A stretch of 64,000 bases of DNA from Laburnicola sp. R22_1 (Eukaryota; Ascomycota; Dothideomycetes; Pleosporales; Didymosphaeriaceae): positions 1,736,001-1,800,000 of the forward strand of contig JACONQ010000012.1 of assembly GCA_014281115.1 (NCBI GenBank), in the 5' to 3' direction. Positions 47,001-59,537 of the stretch are shown in pieces. The notes under the pieces were generated by a model that was given only the letters and a program-made list of their open reading frames with translations, was not told the DNA's origin and ran no database searches. Position 1 is the first letter of the stretch; every line of letters begins with the position of its first letter. The position numbers and the translations under genes were made by a program.

Positions 47001-47756
47001 GCGAAAGCTACTTAAGGTCTGCTATTAAAAATTTATTACTTAGCTAGTCTGCTTTAAATATAGTAATATAGTAATTATACTATACATTATAAAGAATTCC
47101 TTTAGAGTAGACCTTTTGTAATAGTTTAATAATGCTTTTGTTCTTTATAAGGCTAGGGGCAAAGTAACTAATTATCTAGAAAGTAGTTATTGGCTGCTTT
47201 CTATGCTTAACAGATAATAGCTTACTAGTAGGGTTAAGTAAGGAAATTTTCTCAAGGCAAGCGTTATATAAACTATTATTAGTAGGGTATAGGCAAACAT
47301 CTACCTTTGTATTATTAATTCTAGAACTGTCTAGAGGTAGAGAGTACGTAAGGAACGTTATAGAAGTCTCCTATATTAAAGGGTAGCAACTTATTATAGT
47401 ATAGATAATAATAGAATTAAGCAAAGTAGAGATTATAAAGAGGGTATAGTAGATAGACCTAGGGTAGTAGATCTTATATAGTGTGCGAGCTGGCGTATAG
47501 TCTAAGCTAAGAAGAAAATTAGGTATAAGATAAAGTGTAAGATAAAATATGTAAAGCTTTAACCTCTATATTACCTCTATAGCCTAGCTCTAATTTTCCA
47601 AGCTCTATACCTTGTGCTCTTGCTATAATAGCGCTAAATAGTAGTTATTAGGCAAGTTGGCTTTGTAGGGTATAGCGTAGTAGTTATTATTTATTAATTA
47701 TTATTTATTTTTTAGAAACTCCCTGCCTAACTAGGTAAGCAACCTCTCTAAGTAGG

Positions 47757-48000
47757 CCTTAGCGTAGTATAATAATACTACCTAGCACTAAAGTAACTAA
47801 TAAACTTCTAGCCTAACCTAGTAAGTAATAGCCTAACCTCCCTTAGTGTAGTATAGTAATACTGACTAGCACTAAAGTAACTAATAAACTTCTAGCCTAA
47901 TCTAGTAAGTAATAGCCTAACTTACCTTAGCATAGTATAATAATACTGCCTAGCACTAAAGTAACTAACACGCTTCTAGCCTAATCTAGTAAGCTAAAAC
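47757..48000. repeat. 84-bp tandem repeat in Gypsy-A copy 2 leader
   Basis: Three units starting at 47757, 47841 and 47925. It is the counterpart of the array at 20058 in copy 1, with the same period and copy number. Confidence 0.85.
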
Positions 48001-48093
48001 TTTTACTAATTTAACCGCCTATAGGTAGTATCTTAAGGGAGGAGTAGATATTATATTACTATCTACAGCTAAAAAAAATTAATTTTAGTACAA

Positions 48094-48372
48094 TGTAAGG
48101 GCGGTACACAGTCTTATAGGGCAAGCCTTTTAGAGATAGCTAGTATAGTTAAAAGAGATAGTTAAATTAAGACTATACTAAGATAAGAAATAAGGAAGGA
48201 ACTTAGGGGGCCCTTACTTATATAGTGGGCAGCGTAGAGCACAGACCTACGCTAACCATATACGCTATTACTAACTAGGAAAGACGTCTTTAGAAAGGTA
48301 AAAGACGCTAACAGAGTATAAAAGAAAGGTAATAGGGCGTGCTTAGTAGGTAGACTAGTAAGGACCATTATA
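48094..48372 (-). repeat. Gypsy-A copy 2, right LTR (5' LTR)
   Basis: Begins TGTAAGGGCGGTACACAG and ends GGACCATTATA, then AATATACTTAAC. Confidence 0.85.
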
Positions 48373-48393
48373 AATATACTTAACTATTTATGT

Positions 48394-48998
48394 GTGGCGT
48401 TAAATTAACTACCTAGGAGTAGCACGACAAAGGCTTTCATCTTAAATAATATGACAAAAAAAGCAGAGCCCCCTGCTTAGTAATTAAAAAGAGCGTAAAA
48501 AAGGTAATTACAAAATAGAAGAAGTATGTAAAAGTAGTTCTAGTATGCTAGTTAGATTAGTATTTTATTTAGTTTATAAAGGACTATAAAATTAAATTTC
48601 TATTTTAGTAGATATAATTACTTCTTATTAGTAATAGAATTTAGTAAACAATATAAAAGGAGAATAATAAGATGTTTATTAATAAGATATAAAGTAATAA
48701 GAGTATTATATAAATTTATAATATCTTTCTAATTATTATTATTATTACTATTAAGTTAGTTTATTTAAGTAAATACACTATATAGTAGTATAAATATAAA
48801 TAACTAATAATAGTAGTAGTAATAGGCTAGGTGTGCTATATATAGTATAAGTAAACTTTATATAGATTAAGAGCTTATAAAGTATAAAGAAAAGTATAAG
48901 TAAGTTTAAAATTTAAACTATTATTATATTATTATAGAGTATTTAAAGTTAGTCTTTAATTAGAATTAGGTGCTATATATAGTAGTATATTATTGTAT
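48394..48998 (-). mobile_element. Family A repeat, diverged reverse copy (A8)
   Basis: The right end (GTGGCGTTAAATTAACTACC) is at 48394. The left-end region appears in reverse at about 48950-48998 (TTAGAATTAGGTGCTATATA). The middle is about 0.4 kb and strongly diverged, with TAATAATAGTAGTAGTAATA in place of the usual segment. It looks like a shortened older copy. Confidence 0.6.
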
Positions 48999-49262
48999 TG
49001 TTTACTTAGTATTAATTACTTTTTTAATACATTTTTAATTTAAGCCTACGTAGGTTAGGATGGAAAGGTCGCTCTACTACGCTAATCCTTTTTATTAATA
49101 CCTTACAGTACTTTTCTGTGTACATAATAGTAGCGTCGCATTATTTATTTAGTGTTAATTACCTTATTTATTATATTTTTTTATTTAGGCCTATATAGAT
49201 TAGGATAAAAAGGCTGCTCTAGTACAGCGCCTAAAAATATAGTCTACTAGTCTCTACTAATA
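48999..49262. repeat. Direct repeat pair near the copia LTR
   Basis: Two related ~85-bp segments start near 49008 and 49153. Each runs from TTAATTAC through a T-rich stretch to GGTTAGGATGGAAAGG-like sequence. A third relative lies near 63020-63090. Of unknown origin. Confidence 0.4.
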
Positions 49263-49592
49263 TAATTATTAAATATAAGCGTATCTTTAATATATAAGAT
49301 AGATTATAGTTAATTTTAATAATAGTTAAGATAATTAATTGTGTTAGAGAAGCTTAGCTATGCGTAAGGTGTCTATCTAGTACTAAGATATTATCCTTCT
49401 CAAAGAGGCTTAGCGTTACGCTAAATAGCTTCTAGATTAACCTATACGCTATTAATTAGTCTATTAGCCTTACTTTAGTAACTACTATACGCTAGCCTTC
49501 TTAGTGTAATTTATAGTAATTTTATTATAAGGAGGCTATATAATTAGACATACATATTTACTATAATTTATAGTACCTATTTATTTAATACA
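49263..49592 (-). repeat. Copia-C left LTR (3' LTR)
   Basis: Starts around TAATTATTAAATATAAG and ends TTTAATACA. It contains AAGCTTAGCTATGCGTAAGG and TAGCTTCTAGATTAACCTAT. Closely matched at 61873-62200. Confidence 0.65.
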
Positions 49593-49827
49593 CCCCCTTA
49601 GCTTAGATTATTTTAGGCTAAGCTAGATATATTTTTATAAGTATATTATAGTTTATAGTCTAAATGCTTTTATTCTTTATTTTAGTTTGTGTAGGTTAAC
49701 CTCTTACTTAGTAATCCTTCCTATAACGTCTTTAAGTCCTAGTTAATTTAAGAACTTAGTCTATTTCCTAGCTAGTAGAGCCTTTATAAGGCTATCTACT
49801 GCTATTTTTCTAATTATTAGTACTTAA

Positions 49828-51786
49828 ATATTAGCTTGCTAAATACCTTTTTTAACCTATTTTTTTAGTTTAAGGTTAAAGTAGGTTAAGATAGAAGGTT
49901 ATTATATACTATATATAGCACCTAATTCTAATTAAAGACTAACCTTAAATACTACCTAATAATGTAATAATAGTTTAAACTTACTTGCACCTTGTCTATA
50001 CCTTATAAGCTTCTAACCTATATAAGGTTTACTTACGCTATATATAGTACACCTAGCTCATTACTATTACTATTATTAGTTATTTTTATTTACGCTGCTA
50101 CGCAGCGTACTTGCTTAGATAAGCTAATATAGCTATAATAGTTAGAAGAATCTTATAGATCTATATAACGCTTTTATTACACTAGAAATTATTAATAAAC
50201 ATCTTATTCTTTACTTTTTAGATTGTACTTAACCATTCCTTCATACCTTTTACTACTGCGTTGCTCCTAGATCTAATTAAACCTCGCCTCTTGCTTGCTA
50301 AAAGCGCTCCGGTAATAACTATCTCTAATATAGCTAAGAACTAGGCAGCCAAACTAGCAGAGAGAGAGAGCTATAAGTTGAAATTTATAGTCTCTAGAGT
50401 ACCTAGGTATTGCTAGACGCCGTAATAAGACAAACTAGCCACAGTAATCTATTCGCCGCACAACTTATACTATGCCGCTATACGTCCTATAAGAATAGTA
50501 GTAGTAGTAGGCATCTAACTTTTATAATACCTATCCTATATATATCTATTATTAGCGTTTAGATTGTACTCCTTATTATTTACGTTATTATTAGCGTAGT
50601 TTTGCTTGTTGTCCTTATTATATATATATAGGCGTGTAACCGCCCACCCTATAGAAAGCGCATTGTTTAGTTAAGAGAAGGCTATTAATTAATATATTGT
50701 AACCTTAAGGTCTTGCGTAACAATTAGTTATATGTGTGTGTAAGAATAGATAGATAAAGATAATCTCTAGTTGCGGATTTTATATTGCGCGTGTAGACAA
50801 CTGCACTTTATATTGTCTTTAACTTTAGTATCTGTAGACTATAGTATACTATAACTAACTACCTTATTAGTATTAGTATAAGGGGCCGATTTGCACGTGC
50901 TAACAAACCGTTCCTAGCCTAACCTACCTTATTGCTTTACCTTTTTAATGCGTTTTTAGCACACCTATAGCTTTCCCTTACAGCATTATACTATATACCA
51001 AAAGGTCTGCGATATTTCTCTTCCTAATATTCTTTACCTTTTACTTCTCTTCTTAGATTCTATTACTAACAAGAAGCAATTTTATTTACTAGGGTAGAAA
51101 TATAGTCTTCTTAGTTTTTACAAACTAGATAAGCTGCCAACCTAGCTAGTATATAAGAGTCGCCTTATAGATAGTTAGGTATACTAGGCTCCTATAGATA
51201 ATTATCTTATAGATAGAATAGAACTCTAGCATTATTACCTTAGCAGTAGCGGCGCGAAACTTTTATGTGTACTTTTAGCAATAGTAAGTACTTTAGAAAT
51301 AATGTTAATGCCTAGATAGATAGTAAAGCGTAGAAGTATATATAGAGAGATTGTAGAAAATTTATTAAGAATAATCTTAATATAATAATAAAGCAATAAA
51401 TGTGTATTTAGTATATATTACTCTTATCCTACTTATAAAGTAGTATATACCTATTAATATATTAACTTATATTATTTGCGATAATCTAGATAGTAGTTTG
51501 CAACTTAGGATAGTAAAAAAGAATAAATAACTATAGTATAGCTGCGCTAAAGTTTTATCCCTCCCTAAAGTTCTAAGTAGCCTCTTTATAAAAACTTTAT
51601 ATATAGAAGCTATGCGCGCTAAGACTGCTAAGCTCGCTTAGCAGTTTAAACGCGCTTTTTTTATAATTACTACCTTCTTTACGCTCTTTTTAATTACTAA
51701 GCAGGGGGCTTTGCTTTTTTTTTATATTATTTAAGATAAAAGCCTTTGTTATGCTACCCACCCCTAGGTAGTTAATATAACGCCAC
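49828..51786 (+). mobile_element. Family A repeat with a nested family B unit (A9)
   Basis: ATTAGTACTTAA flanks it (49816-49827, 51787-51798). The left end is mutated (TTAGCTTGCTAAATACC), the right end is TTAATATAACGCCAC. Without the nested 813-bp unit it would be about 1.14 kb, like A7 and A10. It interrupts copia-C. Confidence 0.78.
50215..51027 (+). mobile_element. Family B insertion (B1) inside family A
   Basis: An 813-bp segment absent from A7 and A10, flanked by TATTCTTTAC (50205-50214, 51028-51037). It contains a GAGAGAGAGAG tract, CACGTGCTAACAAACCG, and a right end with TACAGCATTATACTATATAC. A truncated inverted copy is at about 54495-54850. No coding frame identified. Confidence 0.65.
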
Positions 51787-54494
51787 ATTAGTACTTAACT
51801 TTAATAGCTCTATACACTACTTTTTATTAAAGCTAGTAATTATATATATTAATATACCTAAGCATAGTTTATAACTTAGTAATCTCTTTAGTAATAAGTT
51901 AAATTAATTATAATTATTAATAGTAAGAGCGCAATCTTAAGCTTAGTAATTAACTAAGTAGTAAAGGGTACCTTCTTTGCAACCTATAAGAGTGCTAGCA
52001 ACTTAGCTTTAATTATTAAGGTAGTAATTATATTCTACTTATTTGCTTTCTAGATAAGAAGTCTACTAAATAACTTAATAATATATACTTATAAGTTTTT
52101 CCTATTAAGAGTATTATTTATAAATAACGCGTTACTTATAACTTTATAGGTGTCTACTCTTCTAAAGCATAGTCCTAATAATTAGGTAGAGAATAGGTAT
52201 AGCAGTACACAGTTAGCGGCGTTATAATAGTTATTACTAGGGTTTAATAGAAAGCGCAATATTTAGAAGCTGGTAAAAGTAATATCTAGGCGTATAGTTA
52301 TTATAGTATAGAGGATTAATTTAATTTTATACTAGTATTAATCAATTTCTGCCTTTAAGGCAAGTCCTTTTTAGAGAAGTAGTTTAACTACTATTATTAG
52401 TGTATTATACCTAAGGTTGCGTTAGTTAATAAGGCGGCTAATCTTATTTATATAGAATGCCTAAAATAGCTAGAGTTACTAGTTAGTATAGTCTCTAATA
52501 ATTTTAATTTTTAGAAACTACTATAGATTATTACTACTAGTAAGAGTAAATATAGTACTTATTTTTTTATTACTATAGTAGTAGCGTATTTCTAATTCTT
52601 TAAGTATATAATAATAAGGTTGTCTATATAGAAGAAGATAATAATATTATCTTTAATTATAAAGTAGAGTTTGTGCAAAACTATAGTAAAACTAAGATTC
52701 TTAAGCACGCTAGCAAATTCTTTTTGCTATAGTAGTAGTAAGATTTATAGACTATATAGTGCCTTTTATAACTATAGAGTAGAGTCTAATTAAGTATAAC
52801 CTTATAGTGTGCTTATATAGAATTTTCTATCTAGTTTTATATAGATAAAAGTATTAGTAATATTATACTAGCTAAGCTCTATATTAAACTAAACTACTAT
52901 AAATATAAGTAGATAGAATAATTATTTTATAAGTGTTACTATATAGGTGTCTTAAGTAGTAAAGTAGTATTATTAATTTCTATGCACTACTAGCCTAGCT
53001 TTATAATTCTAAAATTAGTAATATTTATTAAGTTTATAGGTATATACCTATATATAGTTAAGAATCTAGTAGCTATATAATTGCACTAAGGTATTAGGCA
53101 CCTTACTCTATAACTTTATTTCTTAGTAGCTTTATAGATGCAATTTCTTGGCATCCCTCTATATTTTAAATAGTAGGTTATCTTTTATTTATATTATATA
53201 AGATAAGAGTTCTAGTAAAGAGCTCTAATAGGGTTTCCTAATTACTATAAGTATGCGTCTAAATTACGCTTTATTAAATAGCTGTTCTTTATATTTACCT
53301 TAGCTTTCTACTTCTATTTCAATTAGAAAGGTAGTTGCCTATAGTATAGCACGTTAATCTAGCTATAGTAATTCTATAGGGATTTGTTTATATTAATTAT
53401 ATTTGCTACTTACTATTAATTAGATAAGTAGTATAATAGATAAAGGTGGTACTAGCAGTAATAGGTAGGTATAATTAATCGTTCTTTTTAATTATATTCT
53501 AGAGTACTATTATCTTTATAAAAGTCTATAATTAACTTATTTTTATAGAAAAACTTAATATTTTATTATTCTAGTAGTAAGGATAGTAATTTTACTAATT
53601 AGGTCTATATTATAATCTCTTTATACATGCTCTACATAAGGTTATCTACTTGGTTTTATATTTTGCCTAAAAATACTAATTATTTATTAAAGATAATATT
53701 GCGTATGCTAATAACTTTTGCAAGTAAGGAGATTTATATTCTTTAGATATTTATTAATTAGTAGCCTATAAAGTATTTAATTAATACCTTTGAATCTAAC
53801 CTTCAGAGCTTACTTTTACCCCGTTTTATATTATTAGTTATAGTAAAGGCTTTGTAGCTATAGGCCCTAAAATAAGCTTAGTTTAGTTTCTTTAGTTAAG
53901 TAATAATACTATTCTAAAAGGTAACTATTATAAAGAATACTTTGTATAGTAATTACTATTAATTAGCGTAGTTTAGTGTTTAATTATATAGATATATAGC
54001 TGCTTATATAATTTCTAGCTATAGTGTCTAGACAAGGTTAGTGTTAAGTTACATTATATAACTCTTTTTCTTAATTATATCTCTTAAGTATTTAGCGCCT
54101 CTATTTTAGGCTTAGGTATTAGGTGCTAAGGGCTTAATAATAATACCTTTACTAATATACTACTTGTAAACATCTTATTTAACTAATAACATCTTATTAT
54201 TAAATTTAATAACCTTAATAGTTACTTTAAATTATACTTGTATACAGAGTATAAAATTATTTAGTAGCTTAATAATTATTTACGCTAGTTAGTTATCTTT
54301 AAAATAGATATTCTAAGCTATGCCGAAGAATTAATTAGTACTAAGTATTTAGCTCTGCTTTTTAGTTAAGCATTTTTATTTAAAGTTATAAAGGTTTATA
54401 GCAACTTTCTTACTAGGGCTATTATTAATTTATCTAGCCTATTTTCTAATTTATTACTTTAGCGTTAATCTACTATAAGCGTTGCATTTAACTA
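51787..54494 (-). pseudogene. Copia-C polymerase relic
   Basis: Minus strand at about 52606-52640 reads IIIFFYIDNLIIIY. This is the Ty1/copia Y-V-D-D-I/L-I block with the second Asp changed to Asn. The surrounding 2.7 kb is collinear with a copia pol read leftward: RNase H toward 51.8 kb, integrase and gag toward 54.5 kb (positions inferred from the RT). Frames are heavily broken by RIP stops. Confidence 0.72.
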
Positions 54495-54850
54495 TTAGAA
54501 AGAAAAACATTGCAGACCTTTTAGTATATAGTATAACACTATAAGAAAAAGCTATAGGTGTACTAAAATATATTAAAAAAGGTAAAGTAGTAAGATAGGT
54601 TAGAGACTGTTTGTTAGCACGTGCATATTGGCCCCTTTTACTAGAGGGAGTTAATTATAAAATATACTAGGCACTAAAGTTAATAATAATATAACGCGCG
54701 GCTGCTGCCTAAGTAGAATAAAATACGCGACTAGAGATTGCCTATTTATACTATCTTTCTATCCTTGTAAATATTTAATTGCTAGTTAAGATCTTAAGGT
54801 TAGTTGCTATATCTATCCCTTACCCTAAAGATATTATTACTACTAGATAT
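54495..54850 (-). mobile_element. Family B, inverted partial copy (B2)
   Basis: Complement of the right half of B1: GCAGACCTTTTAGTATATAG, then GTTAGCACGTGCATATTGGC and GCGACTAGAGATTGCC. The left half of the family is missing or too diverged to follow. Confidence 0.55.
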
Positions 54851-55424
54851 TATTAAAACTATATTAGTAAGCAAAATAAATAATAAAATAACATGTTAGA
54901 ATTTCGCTGTTATAATAAAAGATAAATAGATAAATAACTATAAGCTACCTAAAAATAACGAAAATAGTTGTTCTAACAATAAGTTGCAATTAAAGCCAAA
55001 GTTAACTTTAAGTAACACATAAAAAGTTTACTAAAAGATAATTGTAAAAAATCTAATATTATATATATTAAATTACTTAAAACTAAAAACAAAATATAAT
55101 ATAAAACTAACCTAATAAATCTAATTAAATACGCTATCGTAATATAAATTAGCTCGTAATTAATTTTTCTAAATTAATAACTTTTGACAAACTTGTCGCA
55201 ATTAAGCGCTTTAACAATTTTTAGTATTTGCTAAAAAGAATATATTAAATAAGGCAATATTATATGTATTAAATTACTTATTACTAAAAACAAAATATAA
55301 TATATAAAAGACTTGTTTTATAATATAAAATATATTAGCGTATAATAAACTAAGGAGTAATAAATTATTCTAAAATAAGGCGTTTATTATTAACGTTATA
55401 ACTAAGTAATAGTAAAACAAAGTT
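54851..55424. other. AT-rich RIP-affected sequence
   Basis: No gene. Partly repeated internally (AAACAAAATATAATATA occurs near 55087 and 55267). Confidence 0.4.
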
Positions 55425-55640
55425 TATATATAAAATAATAGCTCATATATAAAACACTAGTTTGTATATAAAATACTAGTTTATATATAAAATACTAGTT
55501 CGTATATAAAACACTAGTTTGTAAATAAAATAATAGCTTGTATATAAAATACTAGTCTATATATAAAATAATAGCTCGTATATAAAACACTATTATATAT
55601 AAAACACTAGTTTAAATATTAGTTTAAAATACTAGCACGT
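55425..55640. repeat. 19-bp minisatellite
   Basis: About ten tandem units of 19 bp with consensus TATATAAAATACTAGTTCG. Variants differ at C/T and A/G sites, such as ACACTAG versus ATACTAG. Spacers between units vary little, and nothing links it to a gene. Confidence 0.75.
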
Positions 55641-55796
55641 ATAAAAGTTAAAGGCATACTTAAACTATACAAAACTAAGTGTTCGTTAGTCTAAATTATT
55701 TTGTATATAGATTGCTAGGTAGCCAGTTTATTAAAATTAATTAACTAGTTTAACAATACTAACTCGATTACCTTCTTATCTATTTATCCACTTTTC

Positions 55797-57050
55797 ACAG
55801 ATATGCAGTGTTGCGCCCCTATCTAGAACACGCAAATAACGCGGCTAGGTATAATAGTTAGATGCTACTTAATATTAAAAACTATATAGTCTATGCTAAG
55901 GACCTATACAGCAAGTAAATAGCTGCTATAGAGTTAGATTGCTACGGTAAGAAGAATACGTATTTTCTTAAGTAGGAGTCTAGAATTAAAGATAAAATAA
56001 GCCTTATAATATAGATTATACTATATTAGTTTAGGTGCAAGATGCTTACAACTATTAGTAAAGACTAGAATATAGTTATTTTTATAAAATAAAAGTCTAG
56101 GCTAGTAGCTATATACTACTGCATAGCTTATAGGAGTATTTACTATCTAATATTAGATCTCTAATTAATAGCTAGTTACTTTATAAATAGTAGTTATATA
56201 GAGTAAGTACTAAAGGCGTAAATAATATATAAGTATATAATTATATTATAAGAGATCTAGAACAGAGGGCTAGAGTAGTATTAGAGTGCTATTTAGTGTT
56301 AGGAGTAAAAGCGCACGCAATTTATTATATATTATAGTAGCACTGGAGTGTATATTTAGGGGTTCTAAGTAGTTAATTATCTAGCAAGGCAATAGCAAAA
56401 AGTTAAAAGGTAGGTGTTAATTGTCTAGTAACGCGACAGATAGGCAAGCAAGTTAGGGTGTTATTATTATAAGTTTATTATCTTAAAAGCTAGCAGGAGA
56501 ATATTAGTAAAACTTTAACGCGCTTTAGTTCTAGGGCTTAGCACTTATATATAACATTACATTATATAGGCGCTAGTAACGTAATAAAAAAAAGCAGTAA
56601 TTAAATGTAGTGAGCCCACTTAAAAACTAATAAGTGGAGGCAATTATACTCCTGCCTAGGAGGGGCATTTAACTATAGTTAGTTCTTTAAGACACATCCT
56701 CTTAGAGTAATTTACTATATATTTAAGCACCTAAGAACTTAGATAGCTTAATTATTTATACTATATAATAGCGTTTGTCTTTTGTGCTTACTATATAGTA
56801 CGCGTAGTAATCTTATATATAGTATATATACTATTATATATAGTATGGTTTTATATTAGTATTACTTTAAACTCTAGTACCTATTAAATATATACTTCTT
56901 AAAGATTAGCAAAAATAGTATTATTTCTATTTTAATCTTTATTAGTTCTACTTATATATTTTACTAGAGGCCTTACCTATAAAGTAATTAGAATAATACT
57001 AGATTACATAGTAAAATCGAGTAGTACGTAATATTATCTAGTTTTACTAC
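55797..57050 (+). pseudogene. Unidentified long coding relic, plus strand
   Basis: From about 55797 a plus-strand frame can be followed for roughly 330 codons with almost only TAA/TAG interruptions. It starts YAVLRPYLEHANNAARYN, then IKNYIVYAKDLYSK and IAAIELDCYGKKNTYFLK, and later GHLTIVSSLRHILLE. Composition is that of a folded, Lys/Tyr/Leu-rich protein. No motif lets me name the family. It lies between a minisatellite and pogo P4 and runs opposite to copia-C, so it was probably a separate insertion or a trapped gene. Confidence 0.45.
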
Positions 57051-57353
57051 GAATTTTTTTACTTACTTCTAATATGGATATAGACGCTTTAATATCTGTT
57101 TATCTATTCTTATAATAATTCTACTTATATAAAGCCTTTTAGTAATAGTAGCTATAGTATAATTAATTAATTAATATTATTAAATATATAGTAAGTTATA
57201 TCTAAATTAAGAATTTTAGAGTAATGTAGTAAGTATATATATAGATCTAAATAGTTAAATATAGTATTAAAGCTTACTAGAAGATTAGTAATTTATCTAC
57301 TATTTAGTTATTTATTATTAGCAACTTTAGTAATTTAAGTTAAAGTAGAAGTA
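57051..57353. other. AT-rich sequence left of P4
   Basis: No gene supported. It may be the tail of the preceding relic. Confidence 0.4.
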
Positions 57354-59537
57354 ACATATTCTATTAGTAGCCCGGACAGATTAGTCCGCCGGACAGTTTG
57401 TCTTAGCAACTTCGAGGTCCCTTATAACTTATTATAGAACACTAATAATGTTACTTTATAGTGACTCATAATAATCTACTATAACTTATAATATACTAAG
57501 TTACTATTTAATCTACTTTTTACGTCGTGCAGTCTCTTTGCGCGGCTGCTACAGCCGCGTAAATCTAAGGAGTCTTTCTTGGCAGTACGAACTTATAACA
57601 CGACTCCCTATAATATATAATATATAGTATACTTATTGTGATTCGTAGTAAAGTATACTATATCTTAAGTAGTACTTTATCTAATTTTTAGTCACTAAGT
57701 GTGTACTATTATAAGATAAAGTTAACCCGTTATTTTTGGCCTTATAGTAACCTATAATAAAATCACTCTAATTTACTATTAACACTATCTAAAAATAAGC
57801 CGCTAAGGGTAATATCTAACTCCTTCTTTATCTCTTTATCTATCTAACAGGTCCTTGCATTGTGCCTAGGCTCTCCGCACCTCCTATAGCGGCGTTGTGT
57901 TAAGGGACCTGCCTCTTCCTTACTACTACCTCGCGTCCATTTCGACAACTTCACCTTAATAGAAGAGCTTTCTACTTCCAAATCTGCTCCCTAAGCAAAG
58001 TCTAGCGTCCTACCTTTCTGAATGCGCTTTCTTTTACGCGTTTTTCGCTTTGTTAGAACCTTAATTTACTTCTTAAGTTTCTTAATACGGGTCTCTTAAA
58101 GTACACTATAGTAGAGTATAAGTTTAGCACCTTTTATAAGCTGTGAGTAGCTTAATGTAGTATTAGGTAGAGACTAAATAAAAGAGTCGCGTACGAGCTT
58201 TGACTAGAATTCAAACTTAAGGGTATTACTTAGGGTCCTGGCTTACCATAGTGTATCTAATAGGGTACCCTAAGGTGGAGTGTGAATACACATATTAAGG
58301 AGATTTACTACCACTAACGCATTTAAAGGAATAAGTCTAGAGGCCTTAAAGGCTTTCTTATAGTTTTCTAGTATAAACACATTAAAAAACGCGTTATAAA
58401 AGGCTAGTAGAAAGCCCTCTTTATTAATATAAAAGACGCGTCGACGCGCTAAGTTCTATATACGCTAGAAGTACTTTAGCTTTAGTGGCGCGAAACAGAC
58501 TATATTAAGCGGCTAGAGGATATAAAATAAGTGCGCTGGCATATAGAGTGTTAGAATCTTCTATTTTAGGCAATAATTCTTAAAATCCTAGGAGTAGTGG
58601 CTCTTATAGCTGTCTAGAATAAGTAACCTCTATAACCCTACTATGCGCGGCCTTATATACGCGTTAAAGTGCTTTAACTACGCAACTTTAAGCTCGCTGT
58701 TAGTCTAGCTAGTCTTAGAGACTAAGAGCTTCTAATTGCGGAGGATACTAGTCTCCTTATACCACGCTAAGATGTAGACTCGCCCTTTATAGATAATAAA
58801 GGGCAGGGCAGTATACCTAGTAGCGCAAATACTCTAAATTACTATAACTTACTTGTGGTTGCCTAGCTAAACAAGCGTAGGTTAAGAACGTCTTTCTAAA
58901 CTAGTTATAACCTTTATTAAGCTAATAATTCTTATCTAGAAGCCTATTTTATTAAAGTTATAGATGTCTTTATTCTACACTCTATACTTAGCTTTTGTGT
59001 CCTCTACTAGCTAAAACCACGCGTTTATAACCTCTAGGTCTTTCTATTATATCCTCTATTAGTCCTTCGCTCGATTAAAAGCCATTTTAAGCTTAGGCAC
59101 GCGCTTTACAAAGCGCTAAGCCTAGCATTATTCTATAGGGTCTCTATGCTACGCAGCTAGTAGTTTATTAGCCATATCTTTTACCTTACCTAGCTAGAGT
59201 GTAAATCCTCGCGAATCTAGATTAAGAATATACTATATAAGCGTCTGCTCTTTAGTTATAGTAAGCTTTGCCATGCGTAATTATATATCTACTTAGGCGG
59301 TAATTCTATTAATTTAATCACTTAGTATAGACTTTGGAATATTATATGCTACAGTAGTACATCGCAGGCTTAAAATTTGCTTATTCTAATAGGCGTAAAG
59401 GGCAAGCTTAATTCTGTCTTCTTAATTAGATAATAACGCGTTGTGTTATTAAGATATTATAATTCATAGTAAAGTATTGTAGTCTTGGCAAAAACTGTCC
59501 GGCGGACTAATCTGTCCAGGCGACTAATTGAATATAT
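57354..59537 (-). mobile_element. Pogo/Fot1-like DNA transposon P4
   Basis: A 2184-bp element with the best-kept inverted ends (GGACAGATTAGTCCGCCGG at the left and its complement at the right), flanked by TA. It is shorter than P1 and P3 by a 30-bp deletion near 57623. It shares exact stretches of up to 289 bp with P1. Confidence 0.9.
57750..59457 (-). pseudogene. P4 transposase relic (pogo/Fot1 DDE)
   Basis: Same protein as P1 and P3, read on the minus strand. The start codon is ATA. The RFVKRVPKLK motif (near 59100) and the three catalytic blocks are recognisable, with the RIP-type stops of the other copies. Confidence 0.82.

Larger units (their letters stand above)
36665..48372 (-). mobile_element. 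Gypsy-A copy 2, Ty3/gypsy LTR retrotransposon relic
   Basis: LTRs at 36665-36912 and 48094-48372 and a body collinear with Gypsy-A copy 1. It contains family A copy A7 (38117-39227) and pogo P3 (40615-42827), but not Gypsy-B or the 965-bp unit of copy 1. Net length is about 8.4 kb. No clean 5-bp duplication is visible at its edges (ATAAT left, AATAT right), unlike copy 1. All frames are broken. Confidence 0.85.

Noticed and set aside
55425..55640. CRISPR-like array
   Set aside because: Units are contiguous 19-bp repeats without unique spacers, in a fungal-type genome.
55797..57050. Starship captain (DUF3435 tyrosine recombinase)
   Set aside because: I could not find the R-H-R-Y pattern in the decoded frame. 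No cargo or boundary supports a Starship.
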